From Phreatobacter sp. (GTDB lineage Bacteria; Pseudomonadota; Alphaproteobacteria; Rhizobiales; Phreatobacteraceae), in assembly GCF_016793595.1 (NCBI RefSeq), contig NZ_JAEULY010000004.1, positions 186,001 to 250,000 on the forward strand: a DNA stretch of 64,000 nucleotides, given 5' to 3'. The translations under genes and the position numbers were made by a program. Shown piece after piece: positions 36,250 to 44,090 of this stretch (position 1 is the stretch's first letter; the number at the start of each line of letters is the position of its first letter). Under the pieces are notes generated by a model, which worked only from the letters and a program-made list of their open reading frames with translations, searched no databases and was not told the DNA's origin.

Positions 36250-37584
36250 ATGTCCCATCAGGCCCACCGATATAATCGCGCCCAGCTCGCCCAGGAGGCC
36301 AATCTGCGCGCCCAGGTGCCCGCGGGCGCGCTGACCCTCGCCTGGCGCTCGGCCGGCGCCACACGCATCACGTCCCTGTCCATGGGCCTTGTCGGCACGC
36401 TCGGCGCGCTCGGCGCCGTGCTCAGCATCTGGGGCGTCGCCGTCACCAGCTATCTCGCCTTCAAGGACGACATCGTCGGCGGCATGATGAGCCGCCAGGC
36501 GGCGGTCCAGCACGGCTACGAGGATCGCATCCGCGACCTGCGCGGCCAGGTCGACATGCTCACCAGCCGTCATCTCGTCCTGCAGAACGAGATGGAGCAG
36601 CGCGTCGACCAGGTGGCCCGCCGACAGGCCCTGCTGGAGACCCGCCAGTCGATCGTGGCATCGCTGAACGAGCAGGTCGCGCCCGCGCGATCCGCGCCGC
36701 GCGCCGCTCCGGTGCAATCCGTCGCCCCCGTCCCGGCTTCACGCCCCGGCGACACCGTCCGCCTCGCCCCCCCTGCCGAGCGCCACTCCCGGCTCGAATC
36801 GCGGCCCGCGCCCGTTGAACTCGCGGCGGCGCATGGTTTCGCGCTCGCCTCGGCGCCCGGGCGGCACGACACGATCGGCCGGGTGGAGCATTCGCTCGCC
36901 CGCGTCGAACAGCATCAGCAGGCAGCGCTTCAGGCGCTCGAAACGCGCACGGAGCGCCGGGCGCGGCGTATCCGCTCGGTGCTCACCGAGCTCGGTCTCG
37001 GCGAGGCGCGGGTCGCGCGCGCGCCGGCCGCCTCGACCGCCGGCACCGGCGGCCCGCTCATCCCGATCGCCGCGCCCTCGCCCGAGGCTTCGGCCTTCGA
37101 GCGTCAGGTCTTTCGCGTGCAGACCGTGATGCGCGAGAAGGAGCGCCTGAACCAGATCGTCGGGCAGATTCCGCTTGGCCGGCCCCATGCCGGCGAGCTC
37201 GAGCTTTCGTCCGGTTTCGGCGCGCGGCTGGACCCGTTCCTGCGCTCATGGGCGATGCATTCCGGCATCGACTTCCGCGGCGCGACCGGCGAGCCGGTCT
37301 TCGCCTCCGGCGGCGGCCGGGTGTCCCATGCCGGCTCGATGGGCGGCTACGGGCTGATGGTCGAGATCGACCACGGCAACGGCCTGTCGACGCGCTACGC
37401 CCACCTCTCCCGCATCGAGACGAAGGAGGGCGAGACGGTACGCGCCGGCCACCGGATCGGCCGTGTCGGCTCGACCGGGCGCTCGACCGGACCGCATCTG
37501 CACTATGAAACCCGCATCAACGGCGATGCGATCGACCCGATGCGTTTCGTGCGCGCGGGCCTGAGGCTTGCCGAGGCCGACTGA
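36250..37584 (+). CDS. M23 family metallopeptidase, membrane-anchored
   Basis: A 444-residue murein hydrolase-type protein. One membrane helix lies at about residues 42-70 (LSMGLVGTLGALGAVLSIWG), followed by a coiled-coil region (about 85-145), a Pro/Ala linker and a C-terminal LytM domain (about 315-440). Zinc ligands are in MHSGIDFRG and GPHLHYE, with the catalytic His in RYAHLS. It should cleave peptide cross-links in the periplasm or, if degenerate elsewhere, regulate other hydrolases. All four canonical motif positions look intact. No strong ribosome-binding site is seen before the ATG. Confidence 0.88.
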   Translation: MSHQAHRYNRAQLAQEANLRAQVPAGALTLAWRSAGATRITSLSMGLVGTLGALGAVLSIWGVAVTSYLAFKDDIVGGMMSRQAAVQHGYEDRIRDLRGQVDMLTSRHLVLQNEMEQRVDQVARRQALLETRQSIVASLNEQVAPARSAPRAAPVQSVAPVPASRPGDTVRLAPPAERHSRLESRPAPVELAAAHGFALASAPGRHDTIGRVEHSLARVEQHQQAALQALETRTERRARRIRSVLTELGLGEARVARAPAASTAGTGGPLIPIAAPSPEASAFERQVFRVQTVMREKERLNQIVGQIPLGRPHAGELELSSGFGARLDPFLRSWAMHSGIDFRGATGEPVFASGGGRVSHAGSMGGYGLMVEIDHGNGLSTRYAHLSRIETKEGETVRAGHRIGRVGSTGRSTGPHLHYETRINGDAIDPMRFVRAGLRLAEAD

Positions 37585-37664
37585 CCGGCCGCCGCGCCTG
37601 AACCGATACACGTGCATGCCGTTCGACGGGCCGCCGTCGCCAGCGTCATCGAGGAGGCAAGTTC

Positions 37665-39626
37665 GTGGCGGATCTGTTCATCGCCTGCCGTCGCGCCGAC
37701 AAGGAGCGCGCCGACATCATCGCCAAGGCTCTGGCCGCGCTTCACGTCGTCGTTTCGCCGGACATCGAACCCAAGGGCCGTGGCGTCGCCAAGGCGGTCC
37801 GCGAGGCCATAGCGAAAGCGCGCGTCGCGCTGGTGCTCTGGCCGGCCGCCGTGCTCGACCCGGCGGAGAACCATGCCGGCCTCCTCGGCCAGGCCCGCGC
37901 CGCCCAGGAACAGGGCAAGCTGGTCGCGGCGCGGCTCGAACCCTTCGCCACCGAGCGGCTGGAAGCGCCGTTCGGCCTACTGCCGGCGCCCGAACTCGGC
38001 GCCTGGTTTGCCGATGCCGCCACCGCCGAGGGCAAGGCCGCGTGGACGCAGCTTCTCGACCTGATCGGCGCGGCTCTCGGCCGGCCCGGCCTCGCCGCGT
38101 TGGCCGCCGCCATGGCTGCCGATGTGGGCAAGGTTGACGAGCCGGCGCAGCGCGACTTCGCGCGCAAATTCCCCGACGACATCGCGTCGGCGGCCATCTG
38201 GGGCCGCTTCGAGGCTGCCGAGCGCGAGCGGTTCGCCGCCGAGTTCCGCAAGGCGCATGGTGTCCTGATCGAGCGCGGTCAGGCCGCGCAGGACCGCCTC
38301 AAGGCGACGCTGGACGGTTTCACCGGCTACCTCAAGGCGGTGCGCGCGGGGCAGACCGCTGTCGCGCCAGATCCGAGGGAGGCGATCGCCGACGGCGCCA
38401 CGGCCCTGCGCGAAAGCGTCGCCCGGCTCGCCGCCGACAACGAGCGGCTGCAGACGGCGATGGAGAAATCCAGAACCGCCCAGCTCACCGCCGCGACGGC
38501 AACGGGACGCCTGCCGCTGCGCTGGGCCGGCATTTCGGCCGTGGCCTTTCTCGTCGGCTCTGTCGCGGCCGCCGGCATCACCGAGTTCGCCGGCCCCCTG
38601 CGCGGCGATTCCCACCCGCGGATCGCCGAATTGTCGCGCCTCGCGCATGAGCGCGCCGAACTGGCGCAGGCATCGACCGCCGAGCTGCCGCGCCTGCGCG
38701 AGGCCCTGCGGACGGCGGCGCGCCGCGCCGAGACGGCGGAAGCGAACCTGCGCGTCGCCCGCACCCAGCTTGCGCACAGCCAGACGGAACTGATCCAGCG
38801 GCAGAATCAGGCGGCCGAGGCCGGCAACCAGATGCGCCGCGCGCAGGCCGAACTCCAGACCGCGCAGCAGGCGAGCCAGACGGCGGCGCAGACCGCCGAA
38901 CAGCGCATTCAGGAGGCGATCAACCGCGCCAATGCCGCGGAGATCGAGGCGCGAAGCCTGCGCGAGGCGCAGGTTGCCGCCGCCCAGACGGCTCCGGCGG
39001 CTTCCCGCGACGTGACCGGGTCGGTGACGCCGCGCGGGGCCGCCCATGAAGCAGCGCCGGCCGCCGGCCAGCCGCCCACCCCGCCGAGCGAAACCACCGG
39101 CTCGATCCCGCAAGCCCCGCCGCCGGACGGCCCCTACCGCCATCGCCGGGACCGCTGGTCTTTCGCGATCGGCCCGGACTTCCGGCTGGAGAGCGACAAC
39201 GACCTGCCGGGTCCGGTGAACTCGGTGCTGGTCCACGAGCGCAATCCCGACGCCGTCGTGGTCATCAGCGCCAACAATGCCGGGCAGATGGGAACCTGCA
39301 CGCCGCAGGCCTGGTACTACGAGGCCATCGTGGAAGGGCCGCGCCAGCGGCGCGGCCAGGTCGTGAGCGATGCCGGCCTGCCGCCTCATTCCAGCGGCTT
39401 CCGCGGCTTCACCGTGTCGGGTCGCGGCGTGCTGCACGGCGAGCGGTTCCGCACCGATCTCGACTATTACGACATCGTCGCGCAGAGCCGGAACGAGCCG
39501 GGCGTGGTCTATCTGATTCAGGCCCGCTACCCACGCGCCATGGCTCGGGAGATGGTCCGCAACGTCAACGAGCTGTGGCGCTCGTTCCAGATTTCCGGTC
39601 CGCGCGCCTATCCGACACGGTGCTGA
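37665..39626 (+). CDS. Membrane-anchored TIR-like domain protein with coiled coil and unknown C-terminal domain
   Basis: A 653-residue protein with four parts. A TIR-like domain occupies about residues 1-150 (DLFIACRRADKERADIIAKAL, IAKARVALVLWP). An alpha-helical region leads to one membrane helix at about 288-310. A long Ala/Gln/Glu coiled coil spans about 315-440. A Pro-rich linker leads to a C-terminal beta-rich domain at about 490-645 (SFAIGPDFRLE, FRGFTVSGRGVLHGERF) that I do not recognise. The Glu that makes TIR domains NAD-cleaving is replaced by Gln (Q76 in GLLGQARAA by eye alignment). GTG start with GAGGAGG 7 bases upstream. No defence partner genes are adjacent. Confidence 0.72.
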   Translation: MADLFIACRRADKERADIIAKALAALHVVVSPDIEPKGRGVAKAVREAIAKARVALVLWPAAVLDPAENHAGLLGQARAAQEQGKLVAARLEPFATERLEAPFGLLPAPELGAWFADAATAEGKAAWTQLLDLIGAALGRPGLAALAAAMAADVGKVDEPAQRDFARKFPDDIASAAIWGRFEAAERERFAAEFRKAHGVLIERGQAAQDRLKATLDGFTGYLKAVRAGQTAVAPDPREAIADGATALRESVARLAADNERLQTAMEKSRTAQLTAATATGRLPLRWAGISAVAFLVGSVAAAGITEFAGPLRGDSHPRIAELSRLAHERAELAQASTAELPRLREALRTAARRAETAEANLRVARTQLAHSQTELIQRQNQAAEAGNQMRRAQAELQTAQQASQTAAQTAEQRIQEAINRANAAEIEARSLREAQVAAAQTAPAASRDVTGSVTPRGAAHEAAPAAGQPPTPPSETTGSIPQAPPPDGPYRHRRDRWSFAIGPDFRLESDNDLPGPVNSVLVHERNPDAVVVISANNAGQMGTCTPQAWYYEAIVEGPRQRRGQVVSDAGLPPHSSGFRGFTVSGRGVLHGERFRTDLDYYDIVAQSRNEPGVVYLIQARYPRAMAREMVRNVNELWRSFQISGPRAYPTRC

Positions 39627-39693
39627 CCGGCCGGCGAAGGCGCAATCCGTCGCCAGGGCACTGCGTATATTTTCCTTTTGCGGATTTTATGCC

Positions 39694-39722
39694 TTGACAG
39701 CGTAACGCTGGTCCGGTAGGTT
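39694..39722 (+). promoter_or_regulatory. Strong orphan sigma-70-type promoter
   Basis: A consensus -35 TTGACA at 39694-39699 and TAGGTT at 39717-39722 are separated by exactly 17 bases, and an AT-rich stretch (39665-39690) lies upstream like an UP element. No open reading frame follows; two hairpins do. Confidence 0.5.
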
Positions 39723-39727
39723 TCAGG

Positions 39728-39827
39728 CATGTTCGACAGCTGCGCCCGGCGGAGAAATTCCGACCGGGCGTTGTCTTCTCCCGGTCCTCGTGGGCCAACA
39801 AAAAAGGCCGCCCGGAGGCGGCCTTTT
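39728..39827 (+). ncRNA. Candidate small RNA between tir-like and omp genes
   Basis: Predicted transcript from the orphan promoter, about 50 nt if it ends at the first hairpin (39743-39770) or about 100 nt if it reads to the second (39806-39823). The first hairpin has a 7-bp outer stem, a 4-bp inner stem CGGA/TCCG closed by GAAAT and a one-base bulge. No match to a known RNA family is recognised. An alternative view is that both hairpins are simply terminators of the flanking genes. Confidence 0.35.
39801..39827. terminator. Bidirectional rho-independent terminator
   Basis: An A-run followed by GGCCGCC-CGGA-GGCGGCC (39806-39823) and TTTT. It is symmetrical, so it can end both the rightward transcript and the leftward omp gene at 39850-40584. 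Confidence 0.85.
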
Positions 39828-39849
39828 GCATTCAGGCAGGAGCCCGAGA

Positions 39850-40584
39850 TCAGTAGCGGGCGACAACCGCCGACGGGCCGGTCGAGAACAGGTAGCTGAC
39901 GCCGACGCGAACCGTGTGGATCTGCGGCTTGATGCGCTCCGAATAACCCGAGACCGGGAAGATCGCGGTGCGCGCGCCATAATCCGTGTAGCGGTATTCC
40001 GCGCGGGCGGTCCAGTTCGGGGTGAAGGCGTATTCGATGCCCGCGCCGAGCGTCCAGCCCGTGGAGTTGAAGCCGATGAACTCGTTGGGAACCCGGGAAA
40101 TCTGGGTCGCCTGCGCATTCAGGAAGGCGACGCCGCCGGTGGCGTAGATCAGGGCGCGGTCGATGGCGATACCAGCGCGGGCGCGAAGGGATGCGTTCCA
40201 GCGATGGCGGACGCCGTTGACGTCGCCGCCCGAGCCGCCGTCATTGCCGTTGATGCCGGACGCCTCGATATCGGCCTCCAGACCCAGGACGAACTGGTTG
40301 ATCTGGTAGTTGAAGCCGGCATGCAGACCGCCGAGCACGCCGCTCTGGCGGGCATCGTTCTGGAACAGCGGGAAGGTGGTCGGGTTCACGATGACAGCGG
40401 TCCACGGCTGCGTGGCGCGGCCCCAGCCGTAGCCGATCTGGGCGCCGAGATAGAAGCCGGTCCACGAGAACGCCGGGGCGACGACAACGGCGGCGACCGG
40501 GCCGCGCGGGGCGCCGAGGTCGGCCGCCTGAGCGCCGGAAGCGAGGGCGGCGGCGGCGACGCCGGCAAGCAGGAACTTCTTCAT
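39850..40584 (-). CDS. Omp25/Omp31-type outer membrane beta-barrel protein, copy 1
   Basis: A 244-residue protein with signal peptide MKKFLLAGVAAAALASGAQA (cleavage before ADLG). The mature part starts with FSWTGFYLGAQIGYGWG and ends in the outer-membrane signature RVGVSYLFSTGPSAVVARY, with a terminal aromatic residue. Repeated amphipathic strands (e.g. IEYAFTPNWTARAEYRYTDYG) predict an eight-stranded barrel of the rhizobial Omp25/Omp31/RopB group. The ATG at 40584 has GGAG about 10 bases upstream. It is one of three tandem paralogues, each with its own promoter-proximal motif and terminator. Confidence 0.9.
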   Translation of the reverse strand: MKKFLLAGVAAAALASGAQAADLGAPRGPVAAVVVAPAFSWTGFYLGAQIGYGWGRATQPWTAVIVNPTTFPLFQNDARQSGVLGGLHAGFNYQINQFVLGLEADIEASGINGNDGGSGGDVNGVRHRWNASLRARAGIAIDRALIYATGGVAFLNAQATQISRVPNEFIGFNSTGWTLGAGIEYAFTPNWTARAEYRYTDYGARTAIFPVSGYSERIKPQIHTVRVGVSYLFSTGPSAVVARY

Positions 40585-40624
40585 GGCACGACTCTCCGGT
40601 GCGTATTCGATTTCTGTCACACCG

Positions 40625-40639
40625 GATTACCCTTCGGCA
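40625..40639 (-). promoter_or_regulatory. Shared upstream motif, omp copy 1
   Basis: On the coding strand TGCCGAAGGGTAATC, about 40 bases before the ATG. It matches the equivalent sites of copies 2 and 3 (consensus TKCCSWARGGTAAYM). It could be a promoter -10 region, a transcription start or an operator. Confidence 0.4.
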
Positions 40640-40757
40640 TGTTTCTGAATTGTGGCATCGTGACCTCATCCGGGCAGTTCGAGGCAGACCGTTGCACCTT
40701 CGCAACACCCCTCCTCCTCCCCCCGCGCAAAGGCTTGCCACGCCCAATCAGCCAACG

Positions 40758-40783
40758 AAAAAGGCCGCCCGAAGGCGGCCTTT
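40758..40783 (-). terminator. Terminator of omp copy 2
   Basis: GGCCGCC-CGAA-GGCGGCC (40763-40780) flanked by A and T runs, directly after the stop of copy 2 in its direction of transcription. The stem is identical to that at 39801-39827. Confidence 0.82.
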
Positions 40784-40806
40784 CGCATTCAGGCGAAGAC
40801 CTGAAA

Positions 40807-41532
40807 TCAGTAGCGGGCGACGACCGCCGACGGGCCGGTCGAGAAGAGGTAGCTGACGCCAAGGCGCACGGTGTGGGTCGTGGTCTTGGTCTGGTAGCCG
40901 AAGCCGCCGCTGACCGGCAGATTGCCCGGGAAGTTTGGCGAGCTCGCGCGGCCGAAATCGGTGTAGCGGTACTCGACGTGAGCGGTCCAATTCGGCGTGA
41001 AGGCATATTCGACGCCGCCGCCGATGGTCCAGCCGGCCCGCGTGCGATTGAAGCTGTCGATCAGACCGCCGCCATTGGTCGTGTAGTTGATACCGCCGAA
41101 GGCGAGACCGCCGGTGGCGTAGATCAGGGCGCGATCGAAGGCGATACCAGCACGGGCACGCAGCGAGCCCTGCCAGTTGATCCGCGCTCCGTCGATCGAG
41201 CCGCCCAGGCCAGCGTCGTTGCCGGAGATACCGGCCGCCTCGATGTCGGCCACGACGCCGAGAACGAAGTTGTTGATCTGGTGGTTGTAGCCGAGGTGAA
41301 CACCGCCCAGCAGGCCGCGCGAATTGTAGCTGTTGATGAAAGGAAGCGTGTTCTCACGGGTATTGCGGCCCCAGCCGTAGCCGATCTGGGCGCCGACGAA
41401 GACGCCGGACCAGTTGAACACCGGCACCATCACGACGGCAGCCACCGGGGCGCGGGCCACACCGAGGTCGGCCGCCTGGGCGCCGGACGCGAGGGCGACG
41501 GCGGCGACGCCGGCAAGCAGGAACTTCTTCAT
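40807..41532 (-). CDS. Omp25/Omp31-type outer membrane beta-barrel protein, copy 2
   Basis: A 241-residue paralogue of copy 1. The signal peptide MKKFLLAGVAAVALASGAQA is almost identical, and the mature part opens FNWSGVFVGAQIGYGWG. The C-terminus RLGVSYLFSTGPSAVVARY matches copy 1 nearly residue for residue, while the predicted loops (e.g. the ENTLPFINSYNSRG and TNGGGLIDSFN regions) differ. This is the expected pattern of surface-exposed loop divergence. GGAG precedes the ATG at 41532. Upstream in-frame sequence is rejected because it precedes the signal peptide. Confidence 0.9.
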   Translation of the reverse strand: MKKFLLAGVAAVALASGAQAADLGVARAPVAAVVMVPVFNWSGVFVGAQIGYGWGRNTRENTLPFINSYNSRGLLGGVHLGYNHQINNFVLGVVADIEAAGISGNDAGLGGSIDGARINWQGSLRARAGIAFDRALIYATGGLAFGGINYTTNGGGLIDSFNRTRAGWTIGGGVEYAFTPNWTAHVEYRYTDFGRASSPNFPGNLPVSGGFGYQTKTTTHTVRLGVSYLFSTGPSAVVARY

Positions 41533-41571
41533 GGCATGGCTCTCCGATGGATGTGACGTTGCTGTGGCCAG

Positions 41572-41586
41572 AGTTACCCTACGGAA
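41572..41586 (-). promoter_or_regulatory. Shared upstream motif, omp copy 2
   Basis: Coding-strand TTCCGTAGGGTAACT, 40 bases before the ATG, equivalent to the site of copy 1. Confidence 0.4.
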
Positions 41587-41740
41587 TATTTCCGAAGTGT
41601 AGCGCATCACCACAATTCCATCGAATGACCGAGACATGTTGCGGCTTTGCAACAAGCGGCTTTGCAACAAAATGCCGCCCGCGCCCGATGGCCTCGACTG
41701 GCGCTCATCGGAAGGCGCGCCGGATCGTCAGGACAGCAAT

Positions 41741-41766
41741 GCGGGCCATCCCCCCGGGCGGCCCGC
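41741..41766 (-). terminator. Possible terminator of omp copy 3
   Basis: Perfect 7-bp arms GCGGGCC (41741-41747) and GGCCCGC (41760-41766) around a 12-base loop, just beyond the copy 3 stop. The following T content is modest, so activity is uncertain. Confidence 0.35.
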
Positions 41767-41788
41767 ACTGTCTTATGCGAACCCCCGG

Positions 41789-42532
41789 TCAGTAGCGGGC
41801 GACGACCGCCGACGGACCGGTCGAAAATCGATAGCTCACGCCGAGACGGACCGTGTGGGTGTCGAGCTTGTGGGTCACGTCGCTATTGGACACGGCCGAT
41901 GAGAAGCGGGTGCCGGCGAAGTTGGCGTAGCGATATTCCAGCCGGGCGGTCCAGTCCGGGGTCAGGGCAAATTCGACGCCGGCCCCAAGCGTCCAGCCGA
42001 CGCTTGCCCTCGCATACGAAACGATGATGGGGCCCGCTGGAACCCACCAGTCAAAGGAATTGCGCGAGAAGGCCAGACCGCCGGTCGCATAGATCAGCGC
42101 GCGATCGAACGCGACACCGAGACGGCCGCGCAGGGAGCCCTGAATGCTGCCGCTGACGCGATTGACGAGGGTCAGGCCGAAGTTCGCCATCACGTGCGTC
42201 GAAGCGGTCCGGCCCGCGTTGTATTCAAGATCGGCCTCGAGGCCGAGAACCATCTGGTTGATCTGGTAATTGTAGCCGGCATGCCCGCCGAAGACGGCGC
42301 CGCTGACACTGCCGCTATAGGGGTTGCAAAACGTCCGGGTGAAATCGCAGGCGGTTCCGCTGTTGCGGCCCCAGCCATAGCCGGCCTGAACGCCGACATA
42401 GGCGCCGGTCCAGCTGAAGGCGGGCATGACTATCGCCGCAGCGACGGGCGCGCGCGGCACGCCGATATCTGCCGCGTGGACGCCGGTGGCGAGGGTTGCG
42501 ATCGCAACGCCGGCAAGCAGGGCTCTTTGCAT
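41789..42532 (-). CDS. Omp25/Omp31-type outer membrane beta-barrel protein, copy 3
   Basis: A 247-residue paralogue, more diverged than copies 1 and 2. Signal peptide MQRALLAGVAIATLATGVHA, then ADIGVPRAPVAAAIV and FSWTGAYVGVQAGYGWG. A loop pair of cysteines (SGTACDFTRTFCNPYS) could form a disulfide near the first extracellular loop and is absent from copies 1 and 2. The C-terminus RLGVSYRFSTGPSAVVARY keeps the outer-membrane insertion signal. GGGAG lies just before the ATG. Confidence 0.9.
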   Translation of the reverse strand: MQRALLAGVAIATLATGVHAADIGVPRAPVAAAIVMPAFSWTGAYVGVQAGYGWGRNSGTACDFTRTFCNPYSGSVSGAVFGGHAGYNYQINQMVLGLEADLEYNAGRTASTHVMANFGLTLVNRVSGSIQGSLRGRLGVAFDRALIYATGGLAFSRNSFDWWVPAGPIIVSYARASVGWTLGAGVEFALTPDWTARLEYRYANFAGTRFSSAVSNSDVTHKLDTHTVRLGVSYRFSTGPSAVVARY

Positions 42533-42567
42533 GGACGACTCTCCCGTGCGAATCAGTCAATGCAGCA

Positions 42568-42582
42568 TGTTACCTTAGGGAA
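42568..42582 (-). promoter_or_regulatory. Shared upstream motif, omp copy 3
   Basis: Coding-strand TTCCCTAAGGTAACA, 36 bases before the ATG, matching the sites of copies 1 and 2. The surrounding 42583-42720 stretch is AT-rich and holds no gene. Confidence 0.4.
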
Positions 42583-42735
42583 TAACATAAAGTTTCTGAT
42601 CTTAATAAGAGTCGCGCGGCATCCTCCGCATGTGTTGCTCGACCGTCACGGAATATTCCCGCCGCACTACTTAAGTACCGTTATCAACGATCACTACACT
42701 ACTACAATACCGTGACCAACGATCACCAGGAGCCA

Positions 42736-42764
42736 AAAAGGCCGCTCTTGCGGAGCGGCCTTTT
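42736..42764 (-). terminator. Terminator of prfB
   Basis: AAAAGGCCGCTC and GAGCGGCCTTTT arms (42736-42747 and 42753-42764) around a 5-base loop, located right after the prfB stop in its reading direction. Confidence 0.85.
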
Positions 42765-42787
42765 CCGTTGCGACAGTGCTTTCCGTG

Positions 42788-43919
42788 TCAGTCGACGTCG
42801 TCGGTGTCGCCGGCCTTGGTGCCATAGGCCTTCATGGCGAGGGTCGCTTCCATGAAGCCGTCGAGGTCGCCGTCCAGCACATCCGAGGGCACGCCGGAGG
42901 TCTTGCCGGTGCGCAGATCCTTCACGAGCTGATAGGGCTGCAGCACATAGGAGCGGATCTGGTGGCCCCAGCCGATATCGGTCTTGGCGGCGAAGTCGGC
43001 GGCCGCCGCCTCCTCGCGGATTTTCAGTTCCCGCTCGTAGAGCTTGGCGCGCAGCATCTGCCAGGCGACGGCCCGGTTGGCGTGCTGGGAGCGTGAGCCT
43101 TCCGACACCACCATGACGCCGGTCGGGTTGTGGACGAGGCGCACGGCCGATTCGGTCTTGTTGACGTGCTGGCCGCCGGCGCCGCCCGAGCGCATCGTAT
43201 CGACGCGCACGTCGCTCTCGTTGATCTGGATGTCGATCTTGTCGTCGACAACCGGGTAGACCGTGATCGACGAGAACGAGGTGTGGCGCCGCGCGTTCGA
43301 ATCGAAGGGCGAGATGCGGACGAGACGGTGGACTCCCGCCTCGGTCTTCAGCCAGCCATAGGCGTTGTGGCCCTTGATCAGCATGGTGGTCGACTTGATG
43401 CCGGCCTCTTCGCCCTGGCTCTCCTCGACCACCTCGACCTTGTAGCCGCGCCGCTCGGCCCAGCGCGTGTACATGCGCATGAGCATGAGCGCCCAGTCCT
43501 GGCTCTCGGTGCCGCCGGCGCCGGCATGGACCTCGAGATAGGTGTCGTTGGAATCGGCCTCGCCCGACAGCAGCGCCTCCAGCTGAAGGCGCGCGGCCTT
43601 GGCGCGCGCATCCTCGAGGGCCTTGGCGGCCTCGTTCAGCGTCGCGTCGTCGCCCTCGGCCTCGGCGAGTTCGGCAAGTTCGAGATTGTCCGAGAGATCC
43701 CGGTTGATCTCGGTCAGCGCGGTCATGCGGGCGTCGAGCGAATTGCGCTCCTGCATCACCTTCTGGGCCTTGTCCGGATCGTTCCAGAGGTCGTTGGATT
43801 CGGCGAGGGCGTTCAGTTCTGCGAGGCGTTTGACGGAGACATCCCAGTCAAAGATGCCTCCTCAGGAGTCCGACCGACTCCTTGATGGCCTCGGCGGTGG
43901 CGACGATGTCGGCACGCAT
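42788..43919 (-). CDS. prfB: Peptide chain release factor 2, expressed by programmed +1 frameshift
   Basis: RF2 releases finished proteins at UGA and UAA codons. The gene is split in two frames. Codons 1-23 (ATG at 43919, ending GLLRRHL) run into an in-frame TGA at 43850-43848, and the remaining 353 codons (from GAC at 43849) continue in the +1 frame, giving 376 residues, the usual RF2 length. The GGQ motif ([19 protein letters not shown]) and the stop-recognition region [12 protein letters not shown] are intact. The frameshift makes RF2 synthesis self-limiting: when RF2 is scarce, ribosomes slip past the TGA. A gene model starting at 43759 would miss the N-terminal 53 residues. Confidence 0.97.
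43847..43862 (-). other. prfB programmed +1 frameshift site
   Basis: Coding-strand AGGAGG-CAT-CTT-TGA-C. The internal Shine-Dalgarno-like AGGAGG (43862-43857) stands 3 bases before the slippery CTT (43853-43851), which is followed by the TGA stop and C. The arrangement equals E. coli prfB, with AGGAGG for AGGGGG. Confidence 0.96.
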
Positions 43920-43956
43920 TGGGGCGCTTTCCTACGGGGTTTCAAAAAGAGCGCGC

Positions 43957-43984
43957 ACCCTAGTCACGGGCGCCTCTGTGTCAA
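43957..43984 (-). promoter_or_regulatory. Candidate prfB promoter
   Basis: Coding-strand TTGACA (43984-43979) and TAGGGT (43962-43957) separated by 16 bases, 38 bases before the ATG. Good -35, weak -10. Confidence 0.42.
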
Positions 43985-44090
43985 TGCGCCGCCCGTGCGC
44001 CCATTCCGCAATTCCGGCGCGAAGGCGCAATTGACTTCTCCTTTAAGTTGTATTGAATCTTTCCTGCAACCACCTTTGGGGGACCGGGAC

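Noticed and set aside
37665..39626. Classical TIR anti-phage defence operon
   Set aside because: There is no adjacent sensor, effector or nuclease gene, the catalytic Glu appears lost, and neighbours are envelope genes.
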